From NCBI GenBank assembly GCA_002309015.1, contig DBWM01000018.1:22947-61621 (forward strand): DNA of 38,675 bases, written 5' to 3'. Made by a program: the position numbers and the translations under genes. The notes beneath the pieces were generated by a model. It searched no databases. It had not been told where the DNA came from and worked only from the letters and a program-made list of their open reading frames with translations. Origin of the DNA: Myxococcales bacterium UBA1238. GTDB taxonomy: Bacteria; Myxococcota_A; Bradymonadia; UBA7976; UBA1532. Shown here piece by piece: positions 32,496-38,675 of the stretch. Each line of letters starts with the position of its first letter. The first letter of the stretch is position 1.

Positions 32496-33055
32496 ATCCC
32501 GTTGAAAAATGCGTACTTGAGCTGATGCAGCGATTGGACATGCCGCAAAATGAACAGACGGCTCAGACCCCCATGCGCGTCGCGGCTCTTTGGCAGAACC
32601 TGCTCAGCGGACATCGGCGCGATCCCAAAGAAGCGTTCAAAAACCGCATGCCTTCAAATCAAAGCGGCCTCATTTGCGTCACCCGCCTGCCCTACCACAG
32701 CATTTGTCCGCATCACCTGACGCCTTCCTTCGGCTACGTCCATATCGCTTACGATCCCGGAGACTGGATTGTCGGTTTTGGCGATCTCCAGGAGTTGGTC
32801 TCGATCTGCTCCAACCGTCTGATTTTACAAGAAGATCTTGCACAGATGATCGCGCAGTCGCTCATGGAGGATCTCGGAGCCCAGGGCGCATTTTGCCAAA
32901 TCGAAGGCCAACATTTTTGCATGATTTTGCAGAACCATCAGAATATCGAAAGCCGTGTCATCACACAAAAGGCGCTCGGCACCCTGGCTCAGCGAACGGC
33001 TTCAACTCCTCTTTTTTCGAACATTCAATTTCAGCCCTGCTCAGAGAGCTTGTAA
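32492..33055 (+). CDS. Divergent GTP cyclohydrolase I (FolE)-like protein
   Basis: The 187-residue protein has the T-fold of FolE. Zinc ligands Cys72, His75 (CPHH) and Cys143 (HFCM), the catalytic His74, His141 and the guanine-holding Gln-Glu pair (113-114) are kept. Residues that grip the GTP triphosphate in classical FolE are not: the SKxxR segment reads GFGDLQEL, and the RGV after HxCM reads LQNHQ. The usual CEHH is CPHH. It may act on another guanine or pterin substrate. Start TTG at 32492 overlaps the PHP stop (TTGA) and has a near-perfect Shine-Dalgarno (AAGGAGGTGA) just upstream. Confidence 0.78.
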   Translation: MNPVEKCVLELMQRLDMPQNEQTAQTPMRVAALWQNLLSGHRRDPKEAFKNRMPSNQSGLICVTRLPYHSICPHHLTPSFGYVHIAYDPGDWIVGFGDLQELVSICSNRLILQEDLAQMIAQSLMEDLGAQGAFCQIEGQHFCMILQNHQNIESRVITQKALGTLAQRTASTPLFSNIQFQPCSESL

Positions 33056-33107
33056 GCCGTCATTCAAGGCGAGTAAGTTGCTCCGGGTTTTTTCACAGGA
33101 GAGCGCT

Positions 33108-34244
33108 ATGGCCTCTATGCCAGCAAGCCATTTATCCGCAGACGCCTCGCTCGCACAGCCTCAGCAGCCTCATTTGGGCTTTTGCGAAGCGCCTGACCGG
33201 TTAGAAGCGTTTAAAGCGACGTTGGAATCCGCGCGCGGCAGCTCCCTTTTGATCGTCCTCAAAGGTTATCCGGATCCCGACAGCATCGCGAGCGCCCTGG
33301 CGCAGCAGCATATTGCACAACTATATGATATTAAAAGCGAAATCGTATTTTTCAACGAAATCAGCCACCCCGAAAACCGCGCATTGGTCAAGATTTTAGA
33401 TGCACCGGTGCGCCATTATTTTAAGGGATGGGATCTCAGCCGCTACGACTACTGGAGCTTTGTGGATACCCAAACCAGCGATATGCCCGTTCCCGTAGAA
33501 GAGCAGCGGCCGGTTTTAACCTTTGTGGATCACCATAAGATCACGGGCCGAGCGGTTGCCCAGTTTTGTGACATTCGTGAATCTGCGGGCGCAACCTGTT
33601 CGATTTATTCAGAATATCTGGAGCACGCGTTTCCACTCGATGCGGAGGATCCCGCCGATGTGCGCCTGGCCACGGCTTTGATGCACGGGATCCGCACCGA
33701 TACCGATAACCTGATGCTCGCAACCCCCATCGATTACCGCGCAGGCGCTTATCTGCAGCCGTTCATCGATCACGAACTGCTGCGCCAGATCAGCCATCAG
33801 CCGATCTCTGCGCGAACGATGGAAATCATTCAAAAAGCTTTAAATAACAAGGAGATACGGCAGAACTTTCTGGTTTCCGGTGTGGGCTTTGTGCGCGAGG
33901 AAGATCGCGACGGCATCGCTCAGACCGCCGATCTCCTGCTCCGTCACGAAGGTGTAGAGACGGTCGTCGTTTTTGGCATCGTCAACAACGAGATGGTCGA
34001 CGGCTCGCTGCGCACCAATTCCGCCACCGTCGATCCCGACACCTGGCTCAAATCGCTCTTCGGCACCGATCAGGCCGGCCGGCATTACGGCGGAGGCCGC
34101 CGCAGCAAAGGTGGATTCTGCATTCCGCTCGGCATCTTTGCCCGCTGCCGCGATCGTGACGCGCTTTGGGCCGTAGGTAAAAAAACCATCGAGGATCTCA
34201 TCTTTGACAAACTCGGAGTTGAGCCCCCCGAGCAACAGCTTTAA
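33108..34244 (+). CDS. DHH-family phosphoesterase (NrnA-like)
   Basis: The 378-residue protein has the DHH core: GYPDPDSIASA (53-63), VDTQ (Asp120), DHH at 141-143 and GIRTDTDN (about 194-201), then a DHHA1 domain with GRHYGGGRRSKGGF. The family includes nanoRNase/pAp phosphatases and c-di-nucleotide hydrolases. The His of the usual HxxPDxD motif is Lys52. AGGAG before ATG 33108 fixes the start; an upstream reading frame overlaps the FolE-like gene. Next to a PHP phosphatase and a FolE-like protein, a role in nucleotide turnover is plausible. Confidence 0.88.
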   Translation: MASMPASHLSADASLAQPQQPHLGFCEAPDRLEAFKATLESARGSSLLIVLKGYPDPDSIASALAQQHIAQLYDIKSEIVFFNEISHPENRALVKILDAPVRHYFKGWDLSRYDYWSFVDTQTSDMPVPVEEQRPVLTFVDHHKITGRAVAQFCDIRESAGATCSIYSEYLEHAFPLDAEDPADVRLATALMHGIRTDTDNLMLATPIDYRAGAYLQPFIDHELLRQISHQPISARTMEIIQKALNNKEIRQNFLVSGVGFVREEDRDGIAQTADLLLRHEGVETVVVFGIVNNEMVDGSLRTNSATVDPDTWLKSLFGTDQAGRHYGGGRRSKGGFCIPLGIFARCRDRDALWAVGKKTIEDLIFDKLGVEPPEQQL

Positions 34245-34267
34245 TCATTGTAACCAGAGGATTTTAA

Positions 34268-34870
34268 ATGAAAAAACTGCTCACCCTTGCCGCCTTGTCT
34301 GCCGCATTTTCACTCCAGGCCTGCGGACCATCCTACGTGCGCGGCAGCGACGATCCCTCCATCGACAAATACGCGATGTCGACCAGCCTCGATAAGGTTG
34401 ATTTGGAGAAGCTCTTTAAAGCCAACGCCGACAGCTTGTTTAACAGCAACATCGCCATCCGCTGGCAGCAACTGGAAAACGCCGGCAAGAGCCAAAACGT
34501 GGCGATTTTTGCTATCCAAAATGAGACGAGCGAGCATATTTCGGGCCAGCTTTCGACCCTGCTCTCCAAGTTTGAAACCGATCTCATCAACTCCGGCATC
34601 GCGACGGTGGTCAGCCACGAGCGCCAGATGCAACTGATCGAAGAGCTGCAAATCCAGGAATCCGCCGCCTTCGATCCCGCGCGCTCTGCGCAGCTCGGCC
34701 GACAGCTCGGCGCTCAGTATTTCATTACCGGCAAAATCTACGACGCCGCGGAGCGCAACAACGATGAGCGCCGCGTACAGTATTTCTTGTTCATGCAGTG
34801 CATCGAAGTCGAAACCGGCGCCATCAAATGGCAGAACGAAGCGCAAGTCACTAAGGGCCTGATGAACTAA
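34268..34870 (+). CDS. LpoB-like/CsgG-fold lipoprotein
   Basis: The 200-residue lipoprotein (signal ends SLQAC, Cys19) has the LpoB pattern: VAIFAIQNETSEHIS, DLINSGIATVV, GRQLGAQYFITGKI and a C-terminal ETGAIKWQNEAQVTKG. LpoB spans the periplasm from the outer membrane to activate PBP1b; whether this homologue does so is inferred. AGAGGA is well placed before the ATG. It is followed 12 bp later by a COG3014-like gene, a neighbour pair known from other Gram-negatives. Confidence 0.85.
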   Translation: MKKLLTLAALSAAFSLQACGPSYVRGSDDPSIDKYAMSTSLDKVDLEKLFKANADSLFNSNIAIRWQQLENAGKSQNVAIFAIQNETSEHISGQLSTLLSKFETDLINSGIATVVSHERQMQLIEELQIQESAAFDPARSAQLGRQLGAQYFITGKIYDAAERNNDERRVQYFLFMQCIEVETGAIKWQNEAQVTKGLMN

Positions 34871-34882
34871 GCGTGATTCTAC

Positions 34883-36262
34883 ATGCACCATCCGAGCTGT
34901 AACCTACTGTTTTTGTTTCTCTTTTTGTTTACAGGCTGCGGAGGGTATGCATCGCTCAGCGACAGCTTTCGCCAGTCTTTTACGCAAGGGCAAATCCAAA
35001 AGGCCGAAAAAGATGTAGACGAAGCGCTCGGTGTCGGAAGCTCGCAGCAACTGCCCAAAAAGAGTTCCAAAAACACGCCTCTTTTGTTGCTCGAACGCGG
35101 CACCATCCTGCAGGCGAAGGGCGATTACGAACTATCGGCGCGCGATTTTCAGGTGGCCGATCAGCAGCTCGAAATCCTCGATCTCACGCACGACACACCG
35201 GGAGCGATCGCAAAATATCTTTATTCGGATGATGCAAAGGTCTACAAAGCGCCCGCCTACGAAAAGCTGCTGCTCTCAACGCTCAACATGCTCAACTATC
35301 TGGTGCTGGGCGATTTGCAAAACGCCAAGGTTGAGGCCCGGCGCTTTACCATCAGTCGAAACTACTACAAATCTATCGGCGAATCTGAAGATCACCTTCT
35401 CGCCTTTGGCAGCTATCTGGCGGGATTTACCTTTGAAAAAGCGGGCGATGCCGACGAGGCGATGCGCCATTACGCGGACGCTTACGCCTCTGGCGGCATT
35501 TCGGGCCTGCAGCAAACGGTGCAGCGCCTGCATTCGAGAACCAGGGCCAAAGACGCGCGCATCGCATCTTTTTTAAACGGCTCAGTCGATAAAAATCCCT
35601 CTAAAAACGGGGAGTTACTCGTCGTGATTCAAGAGGGTCTTGTGCCTTACAAGCGCGCCGTTCGCGAAGCGATCGGTGCTGCAGTCGCCATCGCCACAAA
35701 GCCGGGTCCCGGTGCCCGCCTGACCCCCGCCGAAGCGCAACGCGCAAACGCCCTGGCCGCACAAAGCACCATGAAATGGATCAACTATCCGCAGCTCACG
35801 CGCGTTGCCTATCAGCCCAAACCCGCCGATCTCTTCGTCGACAACCAAAAATACGCGCACAGCAAGGCGTTGGAGATCGAAGAGCGCGTCATCGCTTACA
35901 ACGATGAACAGCAGGGCGCCGTCGTCACCTCGGCCATCACGCGCATGATCTCGCGCGCCATCGCAGCCCAGGCCGCTCAGGCCACCACCCAGGCGATCGC
36001 AAAATCCTCTTCAAAAACAAGTGATTCCGCATCGGCGCTTGGATTTTTGGTGGGTCTCATCGTCGAAGGCGGCATGTCTGCAGCCGATACACCCGATACA
36101 CGCAGCTGGGTCACATTGCCCGCTCGCATGCGTTTTGCGCGCATCTCCCTGCCCGAAGGTGAACATCTCATTCAATTAAAGCGCGGCTCCCGGTACGAGG
36201 AAGTCACCGTCTCGCTCAAATCGAATGGTTTTGCGGTCGTCAATTTCTCGGCGCTGCGCTGA
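34883..36262 (+). CDS. COG3014-like lipoprotein
   Basis: The 459-residue protein has a lipoprotein signal (LFLFTGC, Cys19). A TPR-like helical region spans about 60-230, including AYEKLLLSTLNMLNYLVLGD and AKVEARR typical of COG3014 proteins. A Gly/Ala-rich amphipathic stretch (about 340-400) precedes a C-terminal beta segment with TRSWVTLPARMRFARISLP. The function of this family is unknown, but it often lies beside LpoB, as here, which suggests an envelope or peptidoglycan role. No strong ribosome-binding site is visible; coupling to the upstream gene is possible. Confidence 0.82.
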   Translation: MHHPSCNLLFLFLFLFTGCGGYASLSDSFRQSFTQGQIQKAEKDVDEALGVGSSQQLPKKSSKNTPLLLLERGTILQAKGDYELSARDFQVADQQLEILDLTHDTPGAIAKYLYSDDAKVYKAPAYEKLLLSTLNMLNYLVLGDLQNAKVEARRFTISRNYYKSIGESEDHLLAFGSYLAGFTFEKAGDADEAMRHYADAYASGGISGLQQTVQRLHSRTRAKDARIASFLNGSVDKNPSKNGELLVVIQEGLVPYKRAVREAIGAAVAIATKPGPGARLTPAEAQRANALAAQSTMKWINYPQLTRVAYQPKPADLFVDNQKYAHSKALEIEERVIAYNDEQQGAVVTSAITRMISRAIAAQAAQATTQAIAKSSSKTSDSASALGFLVGLIVEGGMSAADTPDTRSWVTLPARMRFARISLPEGEHLIQLKRGSRYEEVTVSLKSNGFAVVNFSALR

Positions 36263-36371
36263 TCTGCGGAATGCTCCCCGTTACACATGCATTTGCGCAT
36301 AAATCAGGCTGGATTTCATCGACGCCGCTTCTTAAGATCACAAGCCATCCAAAGTGAATGGAGTTTTTACC

Positions 36372-36938
36372 ATGTTTTTTAAATTCATTCCCGCTCTAAC
36401 GGCTGCAACCTTACTGTTTTTTGTAACAAATACACATGCTTACGACGGTCGGCATGATCGCGGCGGTTTGTTCGCCGGCGGTGAACTGGGTGTGTCGCTC
36501 AGCAAAGGCTTCGAGGGCGACACCGAGAACCAATTTATGGACAGCAACGTCGGCTTCAACGGCGCTCTTCGTTTTGGCGGCGGCATCCCGGATAAACCCA
36601 TCACGCTCGATCTCGAGCTCGGGTACAATTACGACAGTTGGGGAGAGCAATCGCGACATCTGACCACGCTCATGATTGGCGGCAGTTTTTATGTTGCGAC
36701 CGATTTCTACCTTCATTTGGCCTTTGGCGCTGCCCGCGAAACCTACAGCGGCACCAATCACCGATTCGGCGATCTCAACTTTGAAGACCAACTCGGCTTA
36801 GCTGCAAATCTCGGCCTGGGCTATGAATTCTTTGTCAACGCAGATTTAGCCCTGGGCATCAAGCTGGATTGCGACGTCGTCTCTGCCAATAACGACTTCA
36901 TTTTGCCCGGACTCTCCTTCACCGCCACCTGGTACTGA
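36372..36938 (+). CDS. Outer-membrane beta-barrel protein
   Basis: The 188-residue protein has a signal peptide (about 1-22, NTHA-YDG). Alternating hydrophobic strands follow (for example ITLDLELGYNYDSW, LTTLMIGGSFYVATDFYLHL, LGLAANLGLGYEFF) and the protein ends in TATWY, an outer-membrane insertion signal. Size fits an 8-strand barrel of the OmpA/OmpW type. The ligand is unknown. GGAG at 36360-36363 supports the ATG at 36372. The 109-bp gap before it shows no terminator or clear promoter. Confidence 0.8.
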   Translation: MFFKFIPALTAATLLFFVTNTHAYDGRHDRGGLFAGGELGVSLSKGFEGDTENQFMDSNVGFNGALRFGGGIPDKPITLDLELGYNYDSWGEQSRHLTTLMIGGSFYVATDFYLHLAFGAARETYSGTNHRFGDLNFEDQLGLAANLGLGYEFFVNADLALGIKLDCDVVSANNDFILPGLSFTATWY

Positions 36939-36943
36939 TCTCA

Positions 36944-37999
36944 GTGGATCCCTCACTCTACCTCCCCTATTTCACAACTTTAATTTCCAAACTTCCAGCC
37001 CTCGCCCCCAAGCCCGCGGAACCGCTCAAGCTCGCATTCACAGGGTTTGGGCGTCCTGGAAAAACGCTTTTAATTCAACAACTTTTGGGCGATCGCGCCG
37101 CTATCACGGCGATCAAAGGCAGCGATCTGTTTGGCATCGAAGGCTTAAATCTGCCTTCTTTTTGCACCGAAGATTTTTCGCTCGAGCGCCTCGAATCTCT
37201 CAAAATTTGCACCCATCAGGATCTCACGCTGCATTTGATCGATGCCACAACGGGCGTCACCAGCGAAGTTCAGCGCCTGCACGAAATGCTGATCCGAAGC
37301 GGCGTTCGCCCGCTGACCGTGCTCACCAAGATCGACGCCGTTTCAGAAAGCCAAAAAAACGCTTTAATCCTGCAATGTTATCGCAATTTAGGCCTCACAA
37401 GGATGCAGGTGCCGCAAGTTTCTTCCACCCAAAAATGGGGACTTTCTGAACTCGCCGAAGCGATACATGACAGGCTGCCAGCCTCTTCGCAGGATGCCTT
37501 TGCACGCCAGCAGCGCGTGAGCCTTAACCTCAAGCAAAAGCACGCCAACCCATTGATTTATAAGGCATCTCTTGAGGCCGGAGCGATCGCCCTGGCACCA
37601 TTGCCGCTGGGCGATATGCCGCTTCTGACGGCGCTTCAAATCCTGATGATCACCGAAATCGGCAGCTATTACGGCTTCGATCTCTCGCCCAAACGCGCTT
37701 TAGAGTTCATCGCCACTGTGGGCGCAGGATTCGGATTCCGCGAAATTGCGAGGCAGGCCATCAAATTGATCCCGGGAGCCGGCTGGGCCATCAGCTCGGG
37801 GGTGGCCGCAGCAGGCACGCTCGCATTGGGCAAAACGGCGCAAATCTGGTTTCAGCGCGGGCAGAATCTCACCGCAAAGCAGCTTCGCGATCTGCACGCC
37901 GAACAAAAGCGCCTGGCCCATCAGAACCCGTCTCAGCCCCAAAGCGCCTCGTCAAAAGACTCCGCCAACGCCAGTCACACCACATCGCTTGACAGTTGA
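36944..37999 (+). CDS. Era-like GTPase with DUF697 domain
   Basis: The 351-residue protein has an N-terminal G domain with P-loop GFGRPGKT (about 26-33), G4 LTKID and a C-terminal hydrophobic DUF697 domain (about 200-310; APLPLGDMPLL, GAGFGFREIARQAIKLIPGAGW). The G3 motif is DATTG rather than DTPG, which may lower or change GTP hydrolysis. Related proteins sit at membranes with unclear roles. The start is GTG at 36944, 5 bp after the barrel gene, without a clear Shine-Dalgarno, so it is probably coupled. A terminator follows the stop. Confidence 0.82.
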   Translation: MDPSLYLPYFTTLISKLPALAPKPAEPLKLAFTGFGRPGKTLLIQQLLGDRAAITAIKGSDLFGIEGLNLPSFCTEDFSLERLESLKICTHQDLTLHLIDATTGVTSEVQRLHEMLIRSGVRPLTVLTKIDAVSESQKNALILQCYRNLGLTRMQVPQVSSTQKWGLSELAEAIHDRLPASSQDAFARQQRVSLNLKQKHANPLIYKASLEAGAIALAPLPLGDMPLLTALQILMITEIGSYYGFDLSPKRALEFIATVGAGFGFREIARQAIKLIPGAGWAISSGVAAAGTLALGKTAQIWFQRGQNLTAKQLRDLHAEQKRLAHQNPSQPQSASSKDSANASHTTSLDS

Positions 38000-38001
38000 A
38001 T

Positions 38002-38029
38002 GCGCTTCTGTATTTTAAGCGCCTTTTTT
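38002..38029 (+). terminator. Rho-independent terminator
   Basis: GCGCTT and AAGCGC form a 6-bp stem with a 9-base loop, followed by C and six T. It lies 2 bp after the GTPase stop and 24 bp before ahcY, so it ends the upstream transcript. It could also act as an attenuator if the ahcY promoter lay further upstream. Confidence 0.75.
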
Positions 38030-38052
38030 GCCCGTCCATTTCTGAGGAAATC

Positions 38053-38675
38053 ATGAAATTCGATTTTAAAATTAAGGATATTCAGCTTGCCGATTGGGGC
38101 CGCAAAGAAATTGAGCTTGCCGAGCAGGAAATGCCCGGCCTGATGGCGGTCCGCGCCGAATATGCAGCCGCTCAGCCGCTCAAGGGCCTCAAAATCATGG
38201 GCTCGCTGCATATGACCATCCAGACGGCGGTTTTGATCGAAACGCTCGCCGCACTTGGAGCAAATGTGCGCTGGTGCTCCTGCAACATTTTTTCAACGCA
38301 GGATCACGCCGCAGCGGCGATCGTTGTGGGCAAGGGAACGACCGAAGATCCTCAAGGAATTCCAGTATTTGCGTGGAAGGGCGAATCGCTTGCCGATTAC
38401 TGGCGCTGCACGGCCGAGGCGCTCAACTTTGGCAACGGCGAAGGTCCCGATCAGATCGTGGACGACGGCGGCGATGCAACCCTGCTGATCCATTTGGGCC
38501 GCGAATTTGAGGAAGCGGGCAAAGTCCCCGCTGCCGAGACCGCATCGAGCGAAGAAGAGGCCGAAATCTTTAAGCTTTTAGCCAAAATCTACGCCGAGGA
38601 TCCCACCCGCTGGCATCGCGTGGCCGCCAAGGTGCGCGGCGTGACCGAAGAGACCACCACCGGCGTCCACCGCCT
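38053..38675 (+). CDS. ahcY: S-adenosylhomocysteine hydrolase, 3' truncated by window
   Basis: About 207 N-terminal residues are visible; the gene runs off the window. The enzyme splits S-adenosylhomocysteine to adenosine and homocysteine in the methyl cycle. Clear family segments are GSLHMTIQTAVLIETLAALG, CNIFSTQDHAAAAI, FAWKGES, VDDGGDATLLIH and TEETTTGVHRL. It carries the longer insert after the first substrate-binding part that is usual in proteobacterial enzymes. GAGGA precedes the ATG by 4 bp. The absence of a stop is due only to the window edge. Confidence 0.95.
   Translation, partial: MKFDFKIKDIQLADWGRKEIELAEQEMPGLMAVRAEYAAAQPLKGLKIMGSLHMTIQTAVLIETLAALGANVRWCSCNIFSTQDHAAAAIVVGKGTTEDPQGIPVFAWKGESLADYWRCTAEALNFGNGEGPDQIVDDGGDATLLIHLGREFEEAGKVPAAETASSEEEAEIFKLLAKIYAEDPTRWHRVAAKVRGVTEETTTGVHR

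Noticed and set aside
38000..38052. SAH riboswitch before ahcY
   Set aside because: The gap of 53 bases holds a simple terminator hairpin and a ribosome-binding site; it is too short for the known SAH riboswitch fold.

Overview
The window reads as a gene-dense, moderately GC-rich chromosomal segment of a Gram-negative bacterium. Lipoproteins, an AsmA-type envelope protein, an outer-membrane barrel, an LpoB-like lipoprotein and system I cytochrome c maturation all point to a double membrane. A variant CcmE with a CPSKY motif, an FHA-GAF-adenylate cyclase, very long TPR proteins and a perfect sigma-54 promoter suggest a lineage near the old Deltaproteobacteria (Myxococcota, Bdellovibrionota or relatives). 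This placement is inference; there is no rRNA or marker that fixes it. I saw no tRNA, rRNA, CRISPR array, insertion sequence or phage gene.

Layout. 1-540 is a gene-free array of degenerate 43-bp repeats. 541-2720 (minus) holds a DNA alkyl-transferase and an FHA-GAF adenylate cyclase. 2894-6109 (plus) is a large AsmA-family protein. 6387-10970 (minus) is a tightly overlapping ccmE-F-A-B-C-D operon for heme export and cytochrome c assembly. 11147-11707 (plus) is a small coiled-coil protein. 12008-17755 (minus) carries a lipoprotein, a YkgJ-type cysteine-cluster protein and a 1238-residue TPR protein. 18017-19492 (plus) is a sigma-70 family factor behind a sigma-54 promoter. 19489-22076 has a TPR lipoprotein and a CCA-adding/poly(A) polymerase-type enzyme. 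22099-26694 (minus) is a metal island: copper sensor CsoR with its operator and a permease-HMA exporter, then FeoB with a DtxR-FeoA fusion regulator. 26785-28720 (minus) is HEAT lipoprotein, thymidylate kinase and PDZ protein. 28793-31501 has an AMIN-like protein (plus) and def, a HAD phosphatase and a CDP-alcohol phosphatidyltransferase (minus). 31653-37999 (plus) runs PHP phosphoesterase, a divergent FolE-like protein, DHH phosphoesterase, LpoB-like and COG3014-like lipoproteins, a beta-barrel and a DUF697 GTPase. A terminator follows, then ahcY, cut by the window end.

The most unusual content is non-coding. Three gaps (6112-6371, 10972-11108, 11794-12012) hold arrays of a short dyad, typically CTTGAA-NN-TTCAAG, at exactly 41-bp spacing. 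The dyad sequence drifts between copies, but in several copies both arms have changed together so that pairing is kept. The array at 1-540 has the same design with a different dyad (GATCACCA / TGGTGATC) and an almost exact 43-bp period. Both periods are close to four DNA helical turns. These may be one class of phased dyad arrays placed at gene 3' ends and in a divergent promoter region; I do not recognise them as a described element.
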